Source: an uncultured Opitutia bacterium (GTDB lineage: Bacteria; Verrucomicrobiota; Verrucomicrobiia; Opitutales; UBA953). Taken from it: 7,324 bases of DNA. Made by a program: the position numbers and the translations under genes. The notes below the pieces were generated by a model. The model saw only the letters and a program-made list of their open reading frames with translations, ran no database searches and was not told the DNA's origin. This document shows, piece after piece, positions 7,204 to 7,324 of this stretch (position 1 is its first letter; each line of letters opens with the position of its first letter). The DNA lies in assembly GCA_903879465.1 (NCBI GenBank), contig CAIRLQ010000169.1:1-7324 (forward strand). The letters run 5' to 3'.

Positions 7204-7254
7204 TGGCTTCTAGGTAAGGACGGTCGGTCGGAGTGTCAACGGGGCAAACCCGGA
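7204..7254 (-). other. guaA-dnaX intergenic gap
   Basis: A 51-bp gap. On the minus strand it holds a TTGACA hexamer (7239-7234) but no convincing -10 box 17 nt later (TACCTA), a short CGACCGACCG repeat, and a 4-bp hairpin (7240-7252) without a T tract. There is no clear terminator, so read-through from guaA into dnaX is possible. AGAAG at 7208-7212 is the likely weak ribosome binding site for the dnaX GTG. Confidence 0.4.
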
Positions 7255-7324
7255 TTATTCCCACTCGATGGTGGCCGGCGGCTTCGAAGAGACGTCATAC
7301 ACCACGCGATTGATGCCCTTCACC
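7255..7324 (-). CDS. guaA: GMP synthase, C-terminal end only
   Basis: Only the last 22 full codons and the TAA stop lie in the window; the rest is beyond the right edge. The residues read VKGINRVVYDVSSKPPATIE followed by WE, which is nearly identical to the C-terminus of glutamine-hydrolysing GMP synthase (E. coli ends in GKPPATIEWE). This is the C-terminal dimerisation domain, which follows the ATP-pyrophosphatase domain. The whole enzyme converts XMP, ATP and glutamine to GMP in purine synthesis. It lies 51 bp upstream of dnaX on the same strand, so it could be the first gene of the same transcript. Only the tail is visible, but this motif is very specific. Confidence 0.93.
   Translation of the reverse strand, partial: VKGINRVVYDVSSKPPATIEWE

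Noticed and set aside
7211..7239. TTGACA with TACCTA 17 nt later as a dnaX promoter
   Set aside because: The -10 hexamer is poor, lacking the final T and the central A's, and the implied transcript start falls at the GTG itself. It remains possible only as a leaderless promoter.
7240..7252. Small hairpin after guaA as a terminator
   Set aside because: The stem is only 4 bp and no T tract follows on the minus strand.

Overview
The window is a GC-rich, gene-dense piece of a bacterial chromosome. Every gene I can support lies on the minus strand, so transcription runs right to left. In that order: the last codons of guaA (GMP synthase); dnaX (DNA polymerase III clamp-loader tau/gamma); a small YfcE-type metallophosphoesterase; hrpB (DEAH-box ATP-dependent helicase); a DEDDh-type 3'-5' exonuclease; mdh (NAD-dependent malate dehydrogenase of the Thermus/cytosolic type); and a multipass membrane protein resembling the YndJ family, which runs off the left edge. 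There are no rRNA or tRNA genes, CRISPR arrays, insertion sequences or phage genes. The organism is a free-living-type bacterium. The gene mix, the MDH type and the unusual DnaX and exonuclease motifs would suit Verrucomicrobiota (Opitutales-like), but that placement is a guess.

Layout. dnaX, the phosphoesterase, hrpB and the exonuclease are packed end to end: 4-bp overlap, 4-bp overlap, 4-bp gap. They look like one translationally coupled operon for DNA and RNA transactions. guaA ends 51 bp upstream of dnaX with no clear terminator between them, so it may head the same transcript. mdh follows the exonuclease after 48 bp. It ends in a good Rho-independent terminator (about 898-933) only 17 bp upstream of the yndJ-like start codon. 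Classical Shine-Dalgarno sequences are weak or absent before most starts. dnaX begins with GTG, and the phosphoesterase most likely with TTG.

The most interesting signal is inside dnaX. A run of nine A residues on the coding strand (6063-6071) lies just after the codons for the conserved clamp-loader domains. It has a GGGAG Shine-Dalgarno-like element 7 nt upstream and a GC-rich hairpin downstream. Loss of one A in the mRNA makes a TAA codon directly after the run and gives a 380-residue gamma-like protein in place of the 508-residue tau-like one. This is the arrangement expected for programmed transcriptional slippage (as in Thermus dnaX) or ribosomal frameshifting (as in E. coli dnaX). The same DnaX has also lost two of the four usual zinc-binding cysteines.
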